Below are positions 27,111 through 36,428 of a stretch of 64,000 nucleotides of DNA, one piece after another (within the stretch, counting starts at the first letter, position 1; every line of letters begins with the position of its first letter). The notes under the pieces were generated by a model that saw nothing but the letters and a program-made list of their open reading frames with translations, was not told the DNA's origin and made no database searches. The DNA comes from Pseudomonadota bacterium (GTDB lineage Bacteria > Pseudomonadota > Gammaproteobacteria > Xanthomonadales > SZUA-38): assembly GCA_039033415.1 (NCBI GenBank), contig JBCCCR010000011.1, positions 1 through 64,000 of the forward strand, read 5' to 3'. A program made the translations under genes and the position numbers.

Positions 27111-28891
27111 GTCATCTGAAGGTTGGAGTCATCGGTAACTGCCAGATCGCCGCGCTGCTCGACGAGACCGGTGACATGGTCTGGTGCTGTATGCCACAGC
27201 TCGATGGTGACCCGGTGTTTTGCCGCTTGCTGCGATCCGACGAGCAGGGAGAGCTGCCGGGTTTCTTCCGCGTCGAGCTGATCGACTTCAGCCACAGCGA
27301 GCAGGATTACCTGAGCAACACGGCGATCCTGCGCACGACGCTTTACGACACCCACGGAAACGGTGTTGAGCTGACCGACTTCGCGCCCCGGTACGGCTAT
27401 CTGGGCCGAACCTTTCGGCCGGTGATGCTGCTGCGCCGTTTGCGGCCGCTCGGCCGACCCCGCATCCGGGTGCAGCTTCGGCCGGCCACGAGTTACGGCG
27501 CTGCTGCCTGCAAAACCACTCACGGCAGCAACCACATTCGCTATGTGGGAGAGGACCAGGTTTTGCGGCTGACCACCGATCTGTCGCTGACCCACGTGCT
27601 GGAAGAAACCCCTTTTGTGCTCGATAAGGCCCAGCACATGGTGCTTGGCCCCGACGAGTCGATTCCGGAGTCCGCGGGCGATACGTTCCACAACCACTAC
27701 CGGGGCACACGCGACTATTGGCAAACCTGGAGCCGCGGCCTGTCGATACCGTACGAGTGGCAGCAGGCGGTGATCCGCGCGGCGATCAGCCTCAAGCTGT
27801 GTACATTCGAGGATACGGGTGCGGTGATCGCGGCGATCACAACCTCGGTTCCGGAGGCGGCCGACAGCGGTCGCAACTGGGACTATCGATTCTGTTGGCT
27901 CCGTGACAGCTATTTTGTGGTGCAGGCGCTGAACCGGCTGGGCGCCACCGGCACGATGGAGAGCTACCTGCGCTACATCTTGAACGTGGTTGCCGAAGCG
28001 GGGGAAGAGGAGCTGAAGCCGCTGTACGGGATTCGCGGTCACTCCAACACGGACGAACGGATTGTCGAGTCGCTTGACGGCTATCGCGGCATGGGCCCGG
28101 TGCGCATCGGAAACCAGGCTTATGAGCAGGTTCAGCACGACGTTTACGGAGCTGCGGTACTTGCAGCGACGCAGTATTTTGTTGACAGCCGGCTGATTAA
28201 TCCGGGCGGCGAAGAGGAGTTCCGGCGGCTCGAGGCGCTGGGACACTGGGCGGAAAAGAAGTTTGATCAGCCGGACGCAGGCCTCTGGGAGTACCGGGGG
28301 CGGCAGCGCGTTCATACCTTTTCCTCCATGATGTGCTGGGCCGCCTGCGACCGGCTGGCCAAGATCGCGAAGCACCTGCAGCTGCCCGATCGTGCCGCTC
28401 ACTGGCGCCGGTCAGCCGACCACATCCATGACGTGATCCTGACCATGGCCTGGGATGAAAATCAGCAGGCTTTTACCGAAAGCTTTGGGCGCCCGGAGAT
28501 GGACGCCAGTTTGCTCACGATGCACGATCTGGGATTCCTGGCGGCTGATGACCCGCGTTTTGTGAGCACCGTTGAGCGGATTGGCGAGACGCTCAAACAG
28601 GGCAAGCATCTGTTTCGCTATCGCGCGGCTGATGATTTTGGTGAGCCGGAAAACGCTTTCAATATCTGCACCTTCTGGTACATCGACGCGTTGGCGGCCA
28701 TCGGGCGCCGGGATGAGGCGCGAGAGCTGTTTAAGAACATGCTGGCGTCGCGCAACCCGCTGGGCCTGCTGTCCGAAGATATCGACCCGGTTTCCAACGA
28801 ACTCTGGGGCAACTTCCCCCAAACCTACAGCATGGCCGGGGTGATCAACGTCGCCGTGAGGCTGAGTAAACCCTGGGACGAGGCCTTGTGA
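27107..28891 (+). CDS. Glycoside hydrolase family 15 protein (glucoamylase/trehalase-like)
   Basis: The 594-residue protein has an N-terminal beta-sandwich part and an (alpha/alpha)6 barrel with GH15 signatures: SGRNWDYRFCWLRDSYF, EEELKPLYGIRG, GNQAYEQVQHDVYG and a late NPLGLLSEDIDP. GH15 proteins commonly sit between otsB and otsA in proteobacteria. Some relatives cleave trehalose or alpha-glucans, but specificity is not fixed by sequence. Four-base overlap with otsB and 1-bp gap to otsA indicate one operon. Confidence 0.93.
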   Translation: MSHLKVGVIGNCQIAALLDETGDMVWCCMPQLDGDPVFCRLLRSDEQGELPGFFRVELIDFSHSEQDYLSNTAILRTTLYDTHGNGVELTDFAPRYGYLGRTFRPVMLLRRLRPLGRPRIRVQLRPATSYGAAACKTTHGSNHIRYVGEDQVLRLTTDLSLTHVLEETPFVLDKAQHMVLGPDESIPESAGDTFHNHYRGTRDYWQTWSRGLSIPYEWQQAVIRAAISLKLCTFEDTGAVIAAITTSVPEAADSGRNWDYRFCWLRDSYFVVQALNRLGATGTMESYLRYILNVVAEAGEEELKPLYGIRGHSNTDERIVESLDGYRGMGPVRIGNQAYEQVQHDVYGAAVLAATQYFVDSRLINPGGEEEFRRLEALGHWAEKKFDQPDAGLWEYRGRQRVHTFSSMMCWAACDRLAKIAKHLQLPDRAAHWRRSADHIHDVILTMAWDENQQAFTESFGRPEMDASLLTMHDLGFLAADDPRFVSTVERIGETLKQGKHLFRYRAADDFGEPENAFNICTFWYIDALAAIGRRDEARELFKNMLASRNPLGLLSEDIDPVSNELWGNFPQTYSMAGVINVAVRLSKPWDEAL

Positions 28892-28892
28892 G

Positions 28893-30275
28893 ATGAGTCG
28901 ACCCGGACGGCTGATCATCGTGTCCAATCGGGTCGCCAAGCCAAAGCGGCGCGGTGCGGCTGCCGGCGGTCTCGCGGTGGGCATCCTCGGCGCGCTCAAG
29001 GAAGCTGGCGGCATGTGGTTCGGCTGGAGCGGCAAACTCACCGACCGGGAAACCCGCGACCCGGTCATCAGCCGCAGCGGCAACATCGAGTACGCGACCG
29101 TTGATCTCAACGACCGCGACTACGAGCAGTACTACAACGGATTCTCCAACCGGGTGCTCTGGCCGGTCTGCCACTACCTGCTGTCGTTTGTGAAATATGA
29201 ATCGGCCGACTTCGATGGCTACCGTCGGGTCAACACGGTGCTGGCCCGCAAGCTGGCGGCGCTGGTCCAGCCTGATGACGTGATCTGGGTGCACGACTAT
29301 CACTTGATACCGCTGGCGGCGGAACTGCGCGCGGCCGGCATCAGCAACCCCATCGGGTTTTTTCTGCACGTGCCTTTTCCGAGCTACGAGGCGTTTCGAG
29401 CCGTACCCAACCACGAGTATCTGCTGCGCAGCCTGTGTGCCTACGACGTAGTGGGCTTCCAGACCCAGCGCGACCTGGCCTGCTTCCAGCAGTCGGTGAC
29501 CCAGCCTGACATCGGCGGCGCGTTGCTGCCCAGCGGCGACATCGAGATCGGGGGCGGCCGACTCAAGGCCGACGTTTTTCCGATCGGCATCGACGTCGAC
29601 GAACTGCAGGACCTCTCACTCGCTGCGCAGTCAATGAGCCAGGTCCGGAGCCTCGTGCGAAGCCTCGCCGGACGGGACCTGATGATCGGCGTCGACCGGC
29701 TGGATTACAGCAAGGCGCTGACCCAGCGCCTGCGGTCTTATGAGCGGCTGCTGGAAAAGTACCCCAACACCCAGTCCAACCTGACCTACCTGCAGATCGC
29801 TCCGCCGACTCGCACCGGAGTTCGGGCCTACGAAGAAATTCGGGCTGAGCTGGAGCAGGCTTCGGGCCGCATCAACGGCCGCTTCGCTGAAGCCGACTGG
29901 GTGCCGATCCGCTATCTGAACAAAGGCGTGGACCGCAAACGGCTGATGGGCTACTTCCGCAACGCGGCCATCGGCCTGGTGACGCCGATTCGTGACGGCA
30001 TGAATCTGGTCGCGAAGGAGTACCTTGCGGCTCAGGACCCGGAAGATCCCGGCGTACTGGTGTTGTCAAGTCTGGCCGGGGCCGCCCAGGAGCTCCCCGA
30101 AGCGGTATTGATCAATCCATACGACCGCGATGCGGTGGCCGACGGCATAGGGACAGCGCTGAATATGTCGCTTGAGGAGCGCTGCGAACGGCATGACGTC
30201 ATGCTGCGGACCCTGAGGCGCAATGACATCGTGGCCTGGCGATCACGTTTCGTTGAGGCGCTCCACGGTCGTTAG
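28893..30275 (+). CDS. otsA: Trehalose-6-phosphate synthase
   Basis: A GT20 enzyme making trehalose-6-phosphate from UDP-glucose and glucose-6-phosphate. Signatures include LIIVSNRVA, AGGLAVGI, WPVCHYL, VWVHDYHL-like IWVHDYHLIPLA, GFFLHVPFPSYE, VDRLDYSKAL and VTPIRDGMNLVAKEYLA. At 460 aa it is full length. With otsB and GH15 it forms a compatible-solute operon, likely osmotic or desiccation induced. Confidence 0.96.
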   Translation: MSRPGRLIIVSNRVAKPKRRGAAAGGLAVGILGALKEAGGMWFGWSGKLTDRETRDPVISRSGNIEYATVDLNDRDYEQYYNGFSNRVLWPVCHYLLSFVKYESADFDGYRRVNTVLARKLAALVQPDDVIWVHDYHLIPLAAELRAAGISNPIGFFLHVPFPSYEAFRAVPNHEYLLRSLCAYDVVGFQTQRDLACFQQSVTQPDIGGALLPSGDIEIGGGRLKADVFPIGIDVDELQDLSLAAQSMSQVRSLVRSLAGRDLMIGVDRLDYSKALTQRLRSYERLLEKYPNTQSNLTYLQIAPPTRTGVRAYEEIRAELEQASGRINGRFAEADWVPIRYLNKGVDRKRLMGYFRNAAIGLVTPIRDGMNLVAKEYLAAQDPEDPGVLVLSSLAGAAQELPEAVLINPYDRDAVADGIGTALNMSLEERCERHDVMLRTLRRNDIVAWRSRFVEALHGR

Positions 30276-30388
30276 CGCCTCACCGGCTCCCAGGCCGGAA
30301 ATCCGCCCCGTCCGGCGTCGGATCGCGCTAGACTTGGCGGATTGGCGGCCCGCAGGCCCACATCACATCTCAGGAGGCTGTTACACCC

Positions 30389-31099
30389 ATGAAACGTATG
30401 ATCATGATCTGGCTGATCGCGGCCACATGGCTGGGCGGGTATTGCCTGTCCGCTAACGCCGAAGACAACGCGGTGCTCGTGTTTGGCGCCACCGGCGGCA
30501 CCGGACTGGCGACCGTAGAACGGCTGCGTGAGCGCGGTATTCCGGTGACGGCTTTTGTCCGGCCGACCTCCAATCGCGAGAAACTGACGCCGATGGGCGT
30601 TTCCTTTGCCGTCGGCGACGCGTTGTCTGCCGAGGACGTGGAAAAGGCGGTTGCGGACGGCAGCTTTATGGCGATCGTCAGCGCGATCGGGGGCCGACCC
30701 GACCAGCCTCGTCCAGATTTCACCGGCGTTCAAAACATGGTGGACGCGGCCAAGAAGCACGGCGTTAAACGAATGGTCCTGGTCAGCTCGATCGGCGCGG
30801 GGGATGACGCGCGGGAAAAACCGGCTCCGGACGCCGGCTTCTTCAAGACGATCCTGCACGAAAAAACGTTGGGTGAAGACTATCTGATCGCCAGCGGCAT
30901 GGATTACACCATCATCCGGCCAGGCGGGCTTCGAAGCGAGCCGGCCACTGGTAACGGGCAGCTCAGCGAAGCACCGACGATGGGCATGATTCACCGCGAA
31001 GACGTTGGCGCCCTCATTGTGCAGACGCTGATGGACCCGGCCGCCAATGGCAAGGTTTATCACGCGATCGACCCAAACCTGAAGCGCGAGGAGCGCTAG
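30389..31099 (+). CDS. NmrA/SDR-type NAD(P)-binding protein with signal peptide
   Basis: A predicted Sec signal (about 1-24, ending SANA) precedes a Rossmann fold with GATGGTG at about residues 32-38 (VLVFGATGGTGLATVERL), VLVSSIGAG and TIIRPGGLRSEP. It therefore belongs to the atypical SDR family. A strong AGGAGG lies 13 bp before the ATG. Export of a dinucleotide-binding protein is unusual; the N-terminus could instead be a membrane anchor. Substrate unknown. Confidence 0.85.
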   Translation: MKRMIMIWLIAATWLGGYCLSANAEDNAVLVFGATGGTGLATVERLRERGIPVTAFVRPTSNREKLTPMGVSFAVGDALSAEDVEKAVADGSFMAIVSAIGGRPDQPRPDFTGVQNMVDAAKKHGVKRMVLVSSIGAGDDAREKPAPDAGFFKTILHEKTLGEDYLIASGMDYTIIRPGGLRSEPATGNGQLSEAPTMGMIHREDVGALIVQTLMDPAANGKVYHAIDPNLKREER

Positions 31100-31158
31100 G
31101 CTACCGGGAGACCAGGCGCCAACGCGCGGTCCGGGTGGCCCGGCTCTGAAGGGCGCGG

Positions 31159-32346
31159 ATGCAGTCTTATGACGTAGTCGTTTTGGGGGGCGGCGCGGCT
31201 GGATTGATGTGTGCCGTCACCGCCGGCTGTCGCGGCCGCCGGGTGCTGGTGCTGGAGGGGTCTAACCGCATCGGCAAAAAGATTCTGATGTCCGGGGGCG
31301 GACGCTGCAACTTTACCAATCTCAATACCCGCCCGGCCCATTTTCTGTCGGCCAATCCACACTTCTGTAAATCGGCCCTGAGCCGCTACAGCCCGGAAGA
31401 GTTTGTTGACCTCGTGGAGGCCCATCAGATTGCTTACCATGAGAAAACGGCTGGCCAGCTTTTTTGCGACGAGAGCTCGAAGCAGATTGTGGCGATGCTC
31501 AAGGCTGAATGTGACGCCGCTGGCGTCCAGATCGAGACCCAAAGCGCTATTACCGACGTTACGTCGCAAGCGGACGGCTATCAGGTGAGCTGCCGACTTG
31601 GGGAGATTCGCTGTGAATCGCTGGTGGTTGCGACCGGAGGGCTTTCCATTCCGCGAATGGGCGCCAGTGATTTTGGGTTCAGGCTGGCGCGTCAGTTTGG
31701 TCTCAAAGTCCGGCCAACCCGGGCGGGCCTCGTCCCTTTTACGTTTTCCGGAAAGGTGGGCGAGATGGTGGCCCGGCTGTCGGGCGTTTCCATCGCCAGT
31801 TCGCTGTCCTGCGGCCCGGCGGTGTTCGACGAAAACCTGCTGTTTACGCACCGGGGGCTTAGCGGCCCGGCTGCGCTTCAGCTCTCCAGCTATTGGCGGG
31901 AAGGACAGCAGGTCTCGGTAAACCTGCTGCCGGACCTCGCACTGCCGGAGGTATTCTTGACGCGTAAGGGTGATGAGCCCAGGCAGCGCTTGCGAACGCT
32001 GCTCGGCCGCTGGCTGCCCAAAGCCCTGGTGAACGAGCTGCAGCGCGACTTCTGGCCAGCGCTCGCGGAGTCGCCGCTAGCTGAAATTGCCGACCAGAAG
32101 CTTCGAGAGCTTGCTCGAAGGCTCAGTGATTGGCAGCTGCTGCCCTCAGGTACCGAAGGCTACCGAACCGCGGAGGTGACCCTGGGCGGCGTGGATACCG
32201 ATGAGCTGTCTTCCACCACGATGGAATGCCGGCACCACGCCGGTCTTTTTTTCATCGGTGAAGTGGTCGACGTCACCGGGCATCTCGGGGGATTCAACTT
32301 TCAGTGGGCCTGGGCATCAGCCGTCGCAGCGGGCCGGGTTGTTTAG
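31159..32346 (+). CDS. FAD-dependent oxidoreductase, HI0933/YhiN family
   Basis: The N-terminus has the dinucleotide-binding motif VVVLGGGAAGLMCAV, then GKKILMSGGGRCNFTN, the family hallmark. GGLSIPRMGASDFG and the C-terminal GEVVDVTGHLGGFNFQWAWASA close the FAD domain. Length 395 aa fits. The reaction of this widespread family is not established. Confidence 0.93.
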   Translation: MQSYDVVVLGGGAAGLMCAVTAGCRGRRVLVLEGSNRIGKKILMSGGGRCNFTNLNTRPAHFLSANPHFCKSALSRYSPEEFVDLVEAHQIAYHEKTAGQLFCDESSKQIVAMLKAECDAAGVQIETQSAITDVTSQADGYQVSCRLGEIRCESLVVATGGLSIPRMGASDFGFRLARQFGLKVRPTRAGLVPFTFSGKVGEMVARLSGVSIASSLSCGPAVFDENLLFTHRGLSGPAALQLSSYWREGQQVSVNLLPDLALPEVFLTRKGDEPRQRLRTLLGRWLPKALVNELQRDFWPALAESPLAEIADQKLRELARRLSDWQLLPSGTEGYRTAEVTLGGVDTDELSSTTMECRHHAGLFFIGEVVDVTGHLGGFNFQWAWASAVAAGRVV

Positions 32347-32381
32347 CTAATGTGACAGGGCACTAAACGATTGGGCAGGCC

Positions 32382-32411
32382 AAAAAAAAAGCAGGGCCGA
32401 TTGGCCCTGCT
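32382..32411 (-). terminator. Rho-independent terminator of the cold-shock gene
   Basis: On the minus strand, GCAGGGCC-AATC-GGCCCTGC forms a perfect 8-bp stem with a 4-base loop, followed by nine U residues (A-run at 32382-32390). It lies about 60 bp downstream of the csp stop. Read on the plus strand the hairpin is not followed by a U-run, so it mainly serves csp. Confidence 0.9.
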
Positions 32412-32440
32412 TTGCTTAAGCTCTTTCGAGCCGCCCATTA

Positions 32441-32460
32441 CCGCTGCCATGAGGCAGCGG
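32441..32460 (-). other. 3'-UTR hairpin of the cold-shock gene
   Basis: CCGCTGCC-N4-GGCAGCGG, a perfect 8-bp stem with a 4-base loop, lies 10 bases after the csp stop and before the terminator hairpin. It may protect the message from 3' exonucleases; it is not itself followed by a U-run. Confidence 0.5.
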
Positions 32461-32470
32461 ACGGACCGCA

Positions 32471-32677
32471 TTAGATGACGGTGATGTTGTCCGCCTGCAG
32501 GCCCTTCTGGCCCTGAGTTACGGTGAACTGCACCTTCTGACCTTCGATCAGGGTGCGATGGCCGTCGCCATTGATCGCTTTGAAGTGGGCAAACACGTCA
32601 GGACCGGACTCCTGCTCGATGAAACCATAACCTTTAGCGTCGTTGAACCATTTAACGGTGCCGGTGGTAGTAGACAT
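32471..32677 (-). CDS. Cold-shock domain protein (CspA family)
   Basis: A 68-residue single OB-fold protein with RNP1 KGYGFIEQ and RNP2 DVFAHF, i.e. a single-stranded nucleic acid binder/RNA chaperone. AGGAAG precedes the ATG. A ~150-nt leader separates the ATG from a sigma-70-like promoter, the usual arrangement for thermoregulated csp messages. Which paralogue this is cannot be told. Confidence 0.96.
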   Translation of the reverse strand: MSTTTGTVKWFNDAKGYGFIEQESGPDVFAHFKAINGDGHRTLIEGQKVQFTVTQGQKGLQADNITVI

Positions 32678-32836
32678 AAAACTTCCTATTTGGGATTAAT
32701 CAATAACATGGCCGCCAAAGCGGCCGGAAAACGGCTGGATCTTTTGCTTTTACTTATGACAAACAGGACGAGGTACTACAGAGGTGCCATCGAAATGGAA
32801 TACATAAATATCGGGCTAAATCTACGAGCCGAGAGC

Positions 32837-32864
32837 AAAATACACTGCTGCGGGTGAAAGTCAA
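32837..32864 (-). promoter_or_regulatory. Sigma-70-like promoter of the cold-shock gene
   Basis: On the minus strand, TTGACT (32864-32859) and TATTTT (32842-32837) are 16 bases apart. Transcription would begin near 32830, giving a leader of about 150 nt, close in length to that of E. coli cspA. Confidence 0.6.
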
Positions 32865-32871
32865 TGAATAT

Positions 32872-32887
32872 CTTCACATTTGTGAAG
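32872..32887. promoter_or_regulatory. Palindrome CTTCAC-ATTT-GTGAAG upstream of csp promoter
   Basis: A perfect 6-bp inverted repeat with a 4-bp centre lies immediately upstream of the csp -35 and about 95 bp before the DUF971 gene on the other strand. Candidate operator for either; regulator unknown. Confidence 0.3.
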
Positions 32888-32980
32888 CCCGAATTGACAT
32901 TTTGAGCGCGGGCCGAAATTGCGAACTCGCCGTCGCCGGTCAATCTGGCGGCAGGCCCCGCCAGGCCTTATCCTTGCGCC

Positions 32981-33340
32981 ATGGACCAGCCCGTACCGAC
33001 CGATATCACGCTGCACCAGAGTTCGCGAATGCTGGAGGTGGCGTTTGATGATGGTCAGTGCTTTGAGCTGCCGTGTGAGTATCTGCGCGTGCATTCGCCG
33101 TCAGCCGAAGTTCAGGGACATGGACCCGGCCAGCGAGTGCTGCAGACCGGCAAGCGGGATGTCAATATTATGAACGTGGTTCCGGTGGGCAATTACGCGG
33201 TGGGTTTACACTTTTCCGACGGCCACTCGACCGGGCTCTACTCCTGGAAAACCCTATACGATCTCGGCACAAACCATGAGCGATACTGGCAGGCCTATCT
33301 CGATGAGCTGGCGGCTGCTGGCGCGAGCCGCGAATCCTGA
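32981..33340 (+). CDS. DUF971 (GBBH-like N-terminal domain) protein
   Basis: A 119-residue protein matching the DUF971 fold: ITLHQSSRMLEVAFDDGQCFELPCEYLRVHSPSAEV near the start and VGNYAVGLHFSDGHSTGLYSWKTLYDLG. The related domain in gamma-butyrobetaine hydroxylase binds zinc. Genes of this kind often sit by hslVU or ubi genes. Function unknown. It precedes ubiE by 23 bp. Confidence 0.9.
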   Translation: MDQPVPTDITLHQSSRMLEVAFDDGQCFELPCEYLRVHSPSAEVQGHGPGQRVLQTGKRDVNIMNVVPVGNYAVGLHFSDGHSTGLYSWKTLYDLGTNHERYWQAYLDELAAAGASRES

Positions 33341-33363
33341 CCCAAGGCCCAAAACGCACCCCG

Positions 33364-34137
33364 ATGAATAAACCTCTAGAGCCGTCCGGCGCCGGAACCG
33401 AAACCACACACTTCGGTTTCCGCGACGTGCCGGTGGCGGAAAAACAAGCGCTGGTCGGTGAGGTGTTTACCTCTGTTGCATCCCGCTACGACCTCATGAA
33501 CGATTTGATGTCCCTCGGCATTCATCGTCTGTGGAAGCGCCATTTTGCGACGACGGCTCGGGTGCGGGCTGGCGCCAAGGTGCTCGACCTGGCGGGCGGG
33601 ACCGGGGATATCGCTTCGCTGCTGTATCCCAAGCTGGGAGAGTCCGGTTCGGTGGTCGTCGCCGACATCAACGCTGCCATGCTCGACTGCGGGCGCGACC
33701 GGCTGCTGGACGAAGGCAAGCATCGCCGAAGCCACTTCATCCAGGCGAATGCGCAGGCGCTGCCGTTTGCCGACAAATCGTTTGACCTGGTGACCATGGC
33801 GTTCGGGCTGCGTAACGTCACTGACAAGGACGCGGCCCTGCGCAGTATCTATCGGGTCCTCAAACCCGGCGGTCGGATCATGGTGCTGGAGTTTTCGCAG
33901 CTGCGCCCGGCGCTGCTGCGGCCCGCCTACGACTGGTACTCTTTTAACGTGCTGCCGGCACTGGGCTCTCGGGTTGCTGGTGACGCGGACAGCTATCGCT
34001 ATCTGGCTGAGTCGATCCGCAAACACCCCGATCAGGCGACCCTAGACGACATGATTGCGGAGGCAGGATTTGTGCTCGGCGGACACCGCAATCTGAGCGC
34101 CGGACTCGTCGCGATTCACCACGGTGTCAGACCATGA
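33364..34137 (+). CDS. ubiE: Ubiquinone/menaquinone C-methyltransferase UbiE
   Basis: A class I SAM methyltransferase for the C-methylation step of ubiquinone (and menaquinone) synthesis. Signatures: VFTSVASRYDLMNDLMSLGIHRLWKR, motif I LDLAGGTGDIAS, VTMAFGLRNVTD and MVLEFSQ. Length 257 aa is normal. It overlaps ubiJ by 4 bp. Confidence 0.97.
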   Translation: MNKPLEPSGAGTETTHFGFRDVPVAEKQALVGEVFTSVASRYDLMNDLMSLGIHRLWKRHFATTARVRAGAKVLDLAGGTGDIASLLYPKLGESGSVVVADINAAMLDCGRDRLLDEGKHRRSHFIQANAQALPFADKSFDLVTMAFGLRNVTDKDAALRSIYRVLKPGGRIMVLEFSQLRPALLRPAYDWYSFNVLPALGSRVAGDADSYRYLAESIRKHPDQATLDDMIAEAGFVLGGHRNLSAGLVAIHHGVRP

Positions 34138-34763
34138 GCGAGCTCCGCGAAGCAGCTGCCAGCGATCGCTCACAACGCCTGGCTGATGGCATCAACCGCC
34201 TGCTGGCTCGTTTTCTGAAGCTGGACCCGGAAGTGAGCCGAAAGCTACGCTCGCTGGAAGGCCGGTCGCTGGCGGTGACCCTGGACGGACCGGACCTGTC
34301 GTTTTACCTGCGCTGCGATGACCGCCAGCTCAGGGCGGTGCCGGGTCTGCCCGATGCGCCGGGCGCGGTGCTGAAGGCGACCCCGGGGGCGTTTATGGCG
34401 CTGGCCGCTAGCGGCGGGACCGGGGCCGTCGGCAAGGTTTCGGTTGAGGGAGACGCGGAAACCGCGCGCCGTTTTCAACAGTTTTTCACGGACCTGAGCC
34501 CGGATTGGGAGGAGGCGCTGACCTCGCTGTTTGGCGACGTGATGGGCTTCCAGGTTTCCCAGTTTATGGAGCGCGGCTTGTCCTGGCTCAAGTCCGCCGG
34601 TCGGGGACTTTCCGAAACGGGCAGTGAGTACCTGCGCGAAGAAAGCCGACAGCTGGTCACCCGGCCTGAGATGGAGCTGTTTTTGGATGCGGTGGACGAC
34701 CTGCGGGAAGACGTCGACCGACTGGAGGCCAGGATTCGGGCCCGGCGTCGCCGGGCGGACTGA
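34134..34763 (+). CDS. ubiJ: Ubiquinone biosynthesis accessory factor UbiJ (SCP2 domain)
   Basis: A 209-residue protein with an SCP2-like lipid-binding domain (about 20-125, including DGPDLSFYLRC and VEGDAETARRFQQFF) and a C-terminal coiled coil. UbiJ is part of the Ubi metabolon, holding lipid intermediates. Location between ubiE and ubiB is the standard order. Confidence 0.92.
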   Translation: MSELREAAASDRSQRLADGINRLLARFLKLDPEVSRKLRSLEGRSLAVTLDGPDLSFYLRCDDRQLRAVPGLPDAPGAVLKATPGAFMALAASGGTGAVGKVSVEGDAETARRFQQFFTDLSPDWEEALTSLFGDVMGFQVSQFMERGLSWLKSAGRGLSETGSEYLREESRQLVTRPEMELFLDAVDDLREDVDRLEARIRARRRRAD

Positions 34764-34765
34764 AC

Positions 34766-36421
34766 GTGATTCGCTTCAGGCAGATTCGTCGGCTGGCCGG
34801 CATAGCGTCGGTGCTGGCAAAGTACCGGCTGGAAGACGTGCTGGCGAAAACGAGTCTCGCCCGGCTGGCGAGACTTATCGCCTTGGTACAGCCGTGGCGC
34901 GCCAAGGCCACCGATGAGCCGCTCTGGCGCCGGCTGCGGATGGCGCTGGACGACCTGGGCCCGATCTTCGTCAAGCTTGGGCAGATGCTCTCCACGCGCC
35001 GCGACCTCCTCCCGAAAGACATCGCCGACGAGCTGGCTCTCCTGCAGGACCGCGTCGCCCCGTTTCCCGGTGACCAAGCCCGAGCCGCGGTGGAAAAGGC
35101 CCTGGGCCAGCCAATCAGTGAAGTGTTTTCCGAATTCCAGGACGAGGCGCTGGCTTCAGCATCCGTGGCCCAGGTGCACGCCGCGGTGCTGGCCAATGGC
35201 GACGAAGTTGTCGTTAAGGTGCTTCGGCCGGGCATCGCCGCGCGGGTCCGGCGAGATCTTGAGCTGATCAATATCCTCGCCATGATGGTGGATCGTTTCT
35301 GGACCGGGGCGGCCAACGTTCGTCCCGTGGAGCTGGTGGCGGAACTGGCCGGAACCCTGCACAACGAGCTGGATCTGCAGCGTGAGGCAGCCAACGCGTC
35401 GCAGCTGAAGCGCAACTTCACCGGCGACCGGGAACTCTACGTCCCATCCATTTACTGGGACTATACGTTTCGTCAGGCGATGGTGATGGAGCGGGTCTAC
35501 GGTATTCCTATCGACAACGTTGAGGCCCTGCGCGAGGCCGGCGTCAATATGAAGCTCCTGGCTGAACGGGGCAACCGCATTTTTTACACCCAGGTCTTCC
35601 GGGATAACTTTTTTCACGCTGATATGCACCCCGGGAATATCCTGGTGGACGCAACCGACCCGGCGGATCCGACCTACATCGCCCTCGACTTTGGGATCGT
35701 CGGCAGCATGCCGTCCGAACACCTCTACTACCTTGCGGAAAACTTTCTGGCGTTTTTCAACCAGGACTATCGCCGTGTCGCCGTGCTCCACATGGAGGCG
35801 GGCTGGATTCCAGCCGATTCACGCATCGACCAGGTCGAGTCGGCGGTGCGCGCGGTGTGCGAGCCGCAGCTCTCTAAGCCGCTGGCCGAAATCTCCATAG
35901 CGCAGGTGCTGTTCCAGCTCTTCGACGTGGCGCGGCAATTCCAGCTGACCGCACAGCCGGAGCTGATCCTGCTGCAAAAGACGCTGCTCAACATCGAAGG
36001 CGTCGGGCGCCAGGTCTACCCCGAGCTGGATATCTGGACCACGTCGAAGCCGGTGTTGGAAAAGATCATGGCCGACCGGTTGGGCGTTGATGCGGCCACC
36101 AAGGATCTGCAGGAACACCTGCCCGCCTGGCTGGCGCGGGCCCCTAGGGTCCCCGGCATGCTGTTTGATTCGCTGGAGAAGATCAGTGCCGGCAAGCTCG
36201 AGACGCGGCTCAAAAGTGACGATCTCAAGGCCATCAGCAACCTGATTCAGCAGCGGAGCAACAACACGGCGTGGGCGGTGTTTGCGGCGGGCTTTGCCAT
36301 GATCGCGACCCTTCTGGGGCTGTTTGGGCAGCCGCACACCCAGGTCCTGGGCATGTCGCTTTGGCCGACGCTGTCCGGCCTGGCGGCCGTTTGGTGCGGC
36401 TGGCGCGCGATCCGCAGCTAG
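34766..36421 (+). CDS. ubiB: Ubiquinone biosynthesis kinase-like protein UbiB
   Basis: An atypical ABC1/ADCK protein kinase-like ATPase. Present are the family KxGQ motif (FVKLGQMLSTR), the A-rich loop ALASASVAQVHAAVL, the Lys in VVVKVLRPGI, HADMHPGNILVD and DFGIVG. Two C-terminal membrane segments (about 500-548) anchor it. Translation starts at GTG 34766, two bases after the ubiJ stop. Length 551 aa is typical. Confidence 0.96.
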   Translation: MIRFRQIRRLAGIASVLAKYRLEDVLAKTSLARLARLIALVQPWRAKATDEPLWRRLRMALDDLGPIFVKLGQMLSTRRDLLPKDIADELALLQDRVAPFPGDQARAAVEKALGQPISEVFSEFQDEALASASVAQVHAAVLANGDEVVVKVLRPGIAARVRRDLELINILAMMVDRFWTGAANVRPVELVAELAGTLHNELDLQREAANASQLKRNFTGDRELYVPSIYWDYTFRQAMVMERVYGIPIDNVEALREAGVNMKLLAERGNRIFYTQVFRDNFFHADMHPGNILVDATDPADPTYIALDFGIVGSMPSEHLYYLAENFLAFFNQDYRRVAVLHMEAGWIPADSRIDQVESAVRAVCEPQLSKPLAEISIAQVLFQLFDVARQFQLTAQPELILLQKTLLNIEGVGRQVYPELDIWTTSKPVLEKIMADRLGVDAATKDLQEHLPAWLARAPRVPGMLFDSLEKISAGKLETRLKSDDLKAISNLIQQRSNNTAWAVFAAGFAMIATLLGLFGQPHTQVLGMSLWPTLSGLAAVWCGWRAIRS

Positions 36422-36428
36422 CCTTCCG

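Noticed and set aside
26999-28402. Long open frame antisense to the GH15 gene
   Set aside because: Shadow of a clear enzyme gene; composition shows no fold.
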